From Ignavibacteria bacterium (GTDB taxonomy: Bacteria; Bacteroidota; Ignavibacteria; Tepidaquicellales; OLB5): DNA of 8,635 nt. The notes beneath the pieces are model-generated. The model saw only the letters and a list, made by a program, of their open reading frames with translations. It did not search any database and had not been told where the DNA came from. A program made the translations under genes and the position numbers. The stretch covers positions 1 to 8,635 of the forward strand of contig JAOADS010000085.1 in the NCBI GenBank assembly GCA_026417195.1, given 5' to 3'. Position 1 is the first letter of the stretch. The number at the start of each line of letters is the position of its first letter. Positions 5,570-8,635 of this stretch are shown in pieces.

Positions 5570-6420
5570 TGCCGGTTACTGATACTAACTTCAATAACCT
5601 CAATTCAGCAATAAAGGAACAAAAGCTTGCTGAACTGATGAAGAGTCTCTCGGATAAGGAAAACCTGAAGCAGAGACTTGCAACCGTAATACTTGCTGCA
5701 GGACTTGGCAAGAGGATGAAATCTCCGGATAAACCAAAGGTAATGTTTGAAATCAATGGAAAGCCCATGATTCAATATGTCACGGAACTGGCATTCAGTG
5801 TTGAGTCAGACATTGTAATTCCAATAGTTGGACATCACAGGGAGAAGGTGACGGAATTTCTAGACAAGAGATTCCCGGACAGGGAAATCAGGTATGCAGT
5901 TCAGGAAGAACAGCTTGGAACAGGCCATGCAGTAATGCAGACGGAGGGAATTCTCAGGGATTTTAGTGGAGAAGTTCTTATCCTTTCAGGAGATGTTCCT
6001 CTTTTAAGCAGAGAAACTGTAAAAAAATTAATCAGAACTCACTTTGAAGGGAAATATCTTGCTACTATGCTTACAGCGGAGTTCCGGGATCCTTATGGAT
6101 ATGGCAGAATCCTCAGAGATGAAAACGGCAGATTTATCAGGATAGTTGAAGAGAAGGATGCAACGGAAGATCAGAAGAAGATAAGGGAAATCAATCCGGC
6201 TATATATATAGTTAATTCCTCAGTGCTTTTCGATTGCCTTAAAAAGATTAAACCGGACAATAATCAGAACGAATATTATCTTACAGATATATTCAACTTC
6301 ATTCCATGTGATAAAATAGGAACTGTTTCTGTCAATGATGAACTTGAAGTTACAGGAGTAAATTCCATTGAGCAGCTTAGGGAGATTGAAGAAGCCTTGT
6401 CCAATACCCTTAAGACTTGA
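5569..6420 (+). CDS. GlmU-type nucleotidyltransferase lacking the acetyltransferase domain
   Basis: This 283-residue protein matches the N-terminal uridyltransferase half of GlmU, which joins UTP and N-acetylglucosamine 1-phosphate to make UDP-GlcNAc for peptidoglycan and lipopolysaccharide. Visible motifs are the nucleotide loop LAAGLGKRMKSPDKPK (42-57), QEEQLGTGHA (112-121), GDVPLL (141-146; Asp142 matches the metal ligand Asp105 of E. coli), GYGRI (177-181), EKDA (195-198), NEYYLTDI (234-241) and GVN (263-265; Asn265 matches metal ligand Asn227). It stops where the left-handed beta-helix acetyltransferase domain (residues about 250-456 of normal GlmU) would begin, and no frameshifted remainder follows. 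Residues 1-36 are an extra charged N-terminal extension; an internal ATG at codon 24 is a possible alternative start. It overlaps its upstream neighbour by one base and the next gene by four. UDP-GlcNAc synthesis is likely; another sugar phosphate is possible. Confidence 0.85.
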   Translation: MPVTDTNFNNLNSAIKEQKLAELMKSLSDKENLKQRLATVILAAGLGKRMKSPDKPKVMFEINGKPMIQYVTELAFSVESDIVIPIVGHHREKVTEFLDKRFPDREIRYAVQEEQLGTGHAVMQTEGILRDFSGEVLILSGDVPLLSRETVKKLIRTHFEGKYLATMLTAEFRDPYGYGRILRDENGRFIRIVEEKDATEDQKKIREINPAIYIVNSSVLFDCLKKIKPDNNQNEYYLTDIFNFIPCDKIGTVSVNDELEVTGVNSIEQLREIEEALSNTLKT

Positions 6421-7295
6421 GGAAGTTTTATCCGGAAGACATAATTTCGCTAGCTTTTTCCTTTCCGGTTTTAATATTACAACTATATTTTTTCTTTGTA
6501 GAGGAAATCGCTTATTCATTAAGTGATTTGCTTACTTTACCTCTTGGTGTTTTTCTATTACTTATTTTGATTTTTTCAAATAAAGTTAACAAACACCCTT
6601 TTCTCAGGTTTATCAGAATTTATTATCACATTCCATTATACGGAATAGTCTTTACAGCTTTCCAGAGTTTTATTCATAGGCTAAACCCGAACGACTGGGA
6701 CAGGGAACTTCACAAGTGGGATTACCTGATATTTGGTTTTGATATAACTGTATGGTTTGAGAAATGTGTAACCCCATGGCTGACAGAGATACTGACTCTT
6801 TCGTATTTTTCATATTATATTTTACCAACTTTAACTTTTGTACTGCTCTACTTTGGATTCAGGGAGAAAAATAATTTAACTTCAAGGAAATATCTGCTTG
6901 CTATTGTAATCGGATGGTATTTTGCTTTTATATTTTATGCTTTGTTACCTGCTGCAGGTCCAGACATTGCTTTTCCGGGAAATTATTCTGTTGTGCTGAA
7001 GGGAGTTTCTCCTTTTACTTCTTATTATCTTGAAACACTGGGGAAATATCTCAGGGAATCAAATGTCAGAAATACGTTCCCTAGTATGCATTTCTGCATT
7101 ATACTGATAAGCTGTTACTTTGCTTACCTGTACAAACGGAAGTATTTCTGGTTCTGTGTCTTACCTCTTGGAATTATGTTAGGTTTAGCTACTTTATATT
7201 TAAGGCAACATTATCTTGTTGACCTTATCGCAGCCTTTCCGCTTGCAGCTATTTTTATATATACTGGCAGAAAGTATGCTAAACAAACTGTCTAA
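6417..7295 (+). CDS. PAP2-superfamily integral membrane phosphatase/transferase
   Basis: This 292-residue protein has about eight hydrophobic segments (roughly 9-27, 34-54, 68-87, 121-148, 159-180, 224-240, 243-262, 266-284). The active-site motifs are NTFPSMHF, with His about 225, and LRQHYLVDLIA, with His about 265 and Asp about 269. These correspond to the second and third PAP2 phosphatase motifs (SxxxH and RxxxxHxxxD). The classical first motif KxxxxxxRP is not evident, as in the PAP2_3 / Aur1-like inositolphosphoryl-transferase branch. It probably hydrolyses or transfers a lipid phosphate in the cytoplasmic membrane; the substrate is unknown. The start is a TTG at 6417 inside TTGA, overlapping the stop of the nucleotidyltransferase, with no strong Shine-Dalgarno. 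No in-frame ATG occurs before the motif region, so coupled translation from TTG is the best reading. It is the last gene of the operon and ends 56 bases before convergent osmC. Confidence 0.8.
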   Translation: MRKFYPEDIISLAFSFPVLILQLYFFFVEEIAYSLSDLLTLPLGVFLLLILIFSNKVNKHPFLRFIRIYYHIPLYGIVFTAFQSFIHRLNPNDWDRELHKWDYLIFGFDITVWFEKCVTPWLTEILTLSYFSYYILPTLTFVLLYFGFREKNNLTSRKYLLAIVIGWYFAFIFYALLPAAGPDIAFPGNYSVVLKGVSPFTSYYLETLGKYLRESNVRNTFPSMHFCIILISCYFAYLYKRKYFWFCVLPLGIMLGLATLYLRQHYLVDLIAAFPLAAIFIYTGRKYAKQTV

Positions 7296-7351
7296 TTTCC
7301 GAAATGTTCTACAATATCCTGTCCGTCCGGGAAATGAAGCTTATCATCTAC

Positions 7352-7732
7352 TTAAATGTCGGGATTTATGCTTTTTGCTATCGGACAGTTTATGGCTACT
7401 GCCTCAAGCAAACCTCTTTTATCAAGCGGAATACCTTCAGGAAAAATGATATCAGCTTTAAGTCTTTTCACTCTTCTTGGTTTGTCGTCACTCATGTATT
7501 TCTCTATCCTGCAGGATGTACCTTTAAGCTCTATTCCCCTTTCTTCAGCAGCTATGCCCATGGTTGTAAGGTAACAGACAGCAAGTGACGTTGCAAGAAG
7601 ATCAGTAGGAGAAAACGATTCCCCCTTTCCTTTATTGTCAACAGGTGCATCAGTATATATTACGGTTCCGCTTGGAGAGTGAACGGCTTTGCAACGCAGA
7701 CTGCCTTCGTAAAAGGTTTTTATTTCAACCAT
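7352..7732 (-). CDS. OsmC family protein (thiol peroxidase-like)
   Basis: OsmC-type proteins reduce organic peroxides using two cysteines. Here Cys53 lies in FSPTDLLATSLAVCYLTTMG, the conserved central helix, and Cys116 in INCPIAKSINPDI, the second active-site motif. The 126 residues are slightly short of classical OsmC (about 140) and closer to the YhfA-like branch, so peroxidase activity is likely but not certain. It is soluble, with no signal peptide. The start is secured by AAGGAGG at 7741-7747 on the minus strand, eight bases before the ATG and the strongest ribosome site in the window. It lies downstream of nrfA on the same strand but behind that gene's terminator, so it probably has its own promoter in the gap of about 40 bases. 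I see no clear box there. Confidence 0.9.
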   Translation of the reverse strand: MVEIKTFYEGSLRCKAVHSPSGTVIYTDAPVDNKGKGESFSPTDLLATSLAVCYLTTMGIAAEERGIELKGTSCRIEKYMSDDKPRRVKRLKADIIFPEGIPLDKRGLLEAVAINCPIAKSINPDI

Positions 7733-7772
7733 TTTAAAGACCTCCTTATTCGTTTAACTTAATATAGGTTTA

Positions 7773-7811
7773 ATAATAAAAAACAAAAAGGGACATGGTT
7801 ATGTCCCTTTT
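7773..7811 (-). terminator. Rho-independent terminator of nrfA
   Basis: On the minus strand AAAAGGGACAT pairs perfectly over 11 bases with ATGTCCCTTTT around the loop AACC (7786-7811), and is followed by GTTTTTTATTATTA. It starts 24 bases after the nrfA stop. The stem is nearly symmetric, but the T-rich tail on this strand and its place fit termination of nrfA. Confidence 0.9.
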
Positions 7812-7834
7812 ACATAAATCCAGTTTTCAGGAAA

Positions 7835-8616
7835 CTACTTTGCAGCCAGATTCTTTGATATCCTCTCTGCTTCAATCTGTGCAAGCCTTGCAAAGTCTAT
7901 TGCATTTGAAAGAGTTCTCAGTGTCTCCTGAGGTGAATGAAATCCCATGGAATTCTCAGCTGCTATAAAGTCCCACCTCATCTGAGCTCTTCTGTGGAGT
8001 TTCCTTGCTGTAAGAAGCTGTTCATCTGTTGCTCCGTTATCTTTTGCCTTCTTGATGGCATTGATTGCATCAACTATAGCATTTTCAGTTTTAGTCATAG
8101 TTTCAAATACCCTGTCCTGAATTGTTTTCACTCTATTGATAAGTTCAGCCTCATCCCATTTATGACATGTCTGACATGCATTGTTGATATTCTTCAGAGG
8201 GCTTCGGATCCAGTGATTCGTTACCTTAACGGATCCTACCCTTTCATAAGGCATGTGACAGTCTGCACAGCTTACTCCGCTTTTTGCGTGAATTCCTGTT
8301 GACCAGAGTTCAAATTCAGGGTGCTGCATCTTAAGCATCGGTGCTCCGGTAATTTCATGTGTCCAGTCAGAAAATCCATATTCATCATAGAAAGCTTCTA
8401 TACTGTCTGCAGTAAATCCCTTGTCCCAGGGAAAGGTAAGATATTTCCCTTCTCCTTTGAAGTAATACTCAACGTGGCATTGTGCGCATACGTAACTTCT
8501 CATTTCCTGACGAGAAGCCTTCGTAATGTCAACTCCCCTTCGCTGCATAGCTTCAATAAATGCAGGTCGGCTGATTCTGAGAGACATGGTTTTGGGATCA
8601 TGACAGTCTAAACAGC
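7835..8616 (-). CDS. nrfA: Ammonia-forming cytochrome c nitrite reductase, 5' partial
   Basis: NrfA reduces nitrite to ammonium with six electrons (EC 1.7.2.2) in the periplasm, as a pentahaem protein. The frame continues past the ATG at 8587 to the contig edge and includes CLDCHDPKT, the second haem site. The usual CxxCK catalytic haem 1 and the signal peptide are therefore missing. Counting from that internal ATG, further haem sites are CAQCH (34-38), CADCH (107-111) and CQTCH (138-142). EYYF (40-43) carries the active-site Tyr and a calcium ligand, and KMQH (86-89) carries the two other calcium ligands and the active-site His, as in the E. coli and Wolinella enzymes. The C-terminal helices (IVDAINAIKKAKDNGATDEQ, then LLTARKLHRRAQMRWDF) form the dimer region. 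Its partner nrfH would lie outside the window. Identification is very secure; only the start is lost. Confidence 0.97.
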
Positions 8617-8635
8617 CTGTCTCTTATACACATCT
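8617..8635. other. Nextera/Tn5 mosaic-end adapter, not genomic
   Basis: The last 19 bases are CTGTCTCTTATACACATCT, identical to the Tn5 mosaic-end read-through adapter of Nextera libraries. On the minus strand it brings an in-frame TAA into the nrfA frame, which makes the internal ATG at 8587 look like a start. Confidence 0.95.

Noticed and set aside
5556..5768. Minus-strand frames at 5556-5768 and 6220-6519
   Set aside because: They are antisense to the nucleotidyltransferase gene and its downstream overlap, without ribosome sites or family resemblance.
7304..7588. Plus-strand frames across osmC (7216-7449, 7304-7588, 7356-7574)
   Set aside because: They are antisense or out-of-frame shadows of osmC and the PAP2 gene, with unprotein-like composition.
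8585..8587. ATG as the start of nrfA
   Set aside because: The haem motif CLDCHDPKT lies in frame upstream; the apparent start comes from a stop in adapter sequence.
7937..8611. Plus-strand frames across nrfA (7937-8302, 8321-8611)
   Set aside because: They are antisense to a certain nrfA reading frame; Cys/Ser/Phe-rich shadows.

Overview
The window is a contig fragment from a bacterium of the Bacteroidota/Chlorobiota/Ignavibacteriota group; an Ignavibacteria-like organism is my best guess. Three things point there. One gene ends in a type IX secretion sorting domain of the PNPFNP...SGIYFYRL kind, and a decayed second sorting domain lies further on. A TTTG-N20-TAnnTTTG promoter of Bacteroidota type precedes one small gene, and several genes lack a clear Shine-Dalgarno sequence. 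Genes are AT-rich and intergenic DNA carries long palindromic repeats. A cytochrome c nitrite reductase suggests an anaerobic or facultative, nitrite-ammonifying lifestyle. The last 19 bases are Nextera/Tn5 adapter sequence and not genomic.

Left part (1-2149): the 3' part of a large secreted protein with a conserved N-terminal module, seven beta-propeller (SBBP-type) repeats and a type IX sorting domain. It converges on a 491-residue cytoplasmic helical protein of unknown function on the minus strand (2150-3625).

Middle (3626-4847): a divergent promoter region, a 75-residue possible ribbon-helix-helix protein, a decayed remnant of another type IX-sorted protein, and about 570 bases without a gene. 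That stretch holds a 120-base imperfect palindrome and two 47-base direct repeats, probably copies of dispersed intergenic elements.

Right-centre (4848-7295): a tight plus-strand operon in which every gene overlaps the next by 1-4 bases. It holds panD (aspartate decarboxylase, beta-alanine for coenzyme A); a small exported protein of six YxSQ repeats that I think belongs to the 7(1) septoil-knot (DUF6150) family; a stand-alone GlmU-type nucleotidyltransferase lacking the acetyltransferase half; and a multi-pass PAP2-type membrane enzyme. The last two suggest cell-envelope precursor work. How the knot protein fits is unknown.

Right end (7352-8616, minus strand): an OsmC-family peroxide/stress protein with its own strong ribosome site, preceded by the intrinsic terminator of nrfA. 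nrfA is cut at its 5' end by the contig edge and adapter.
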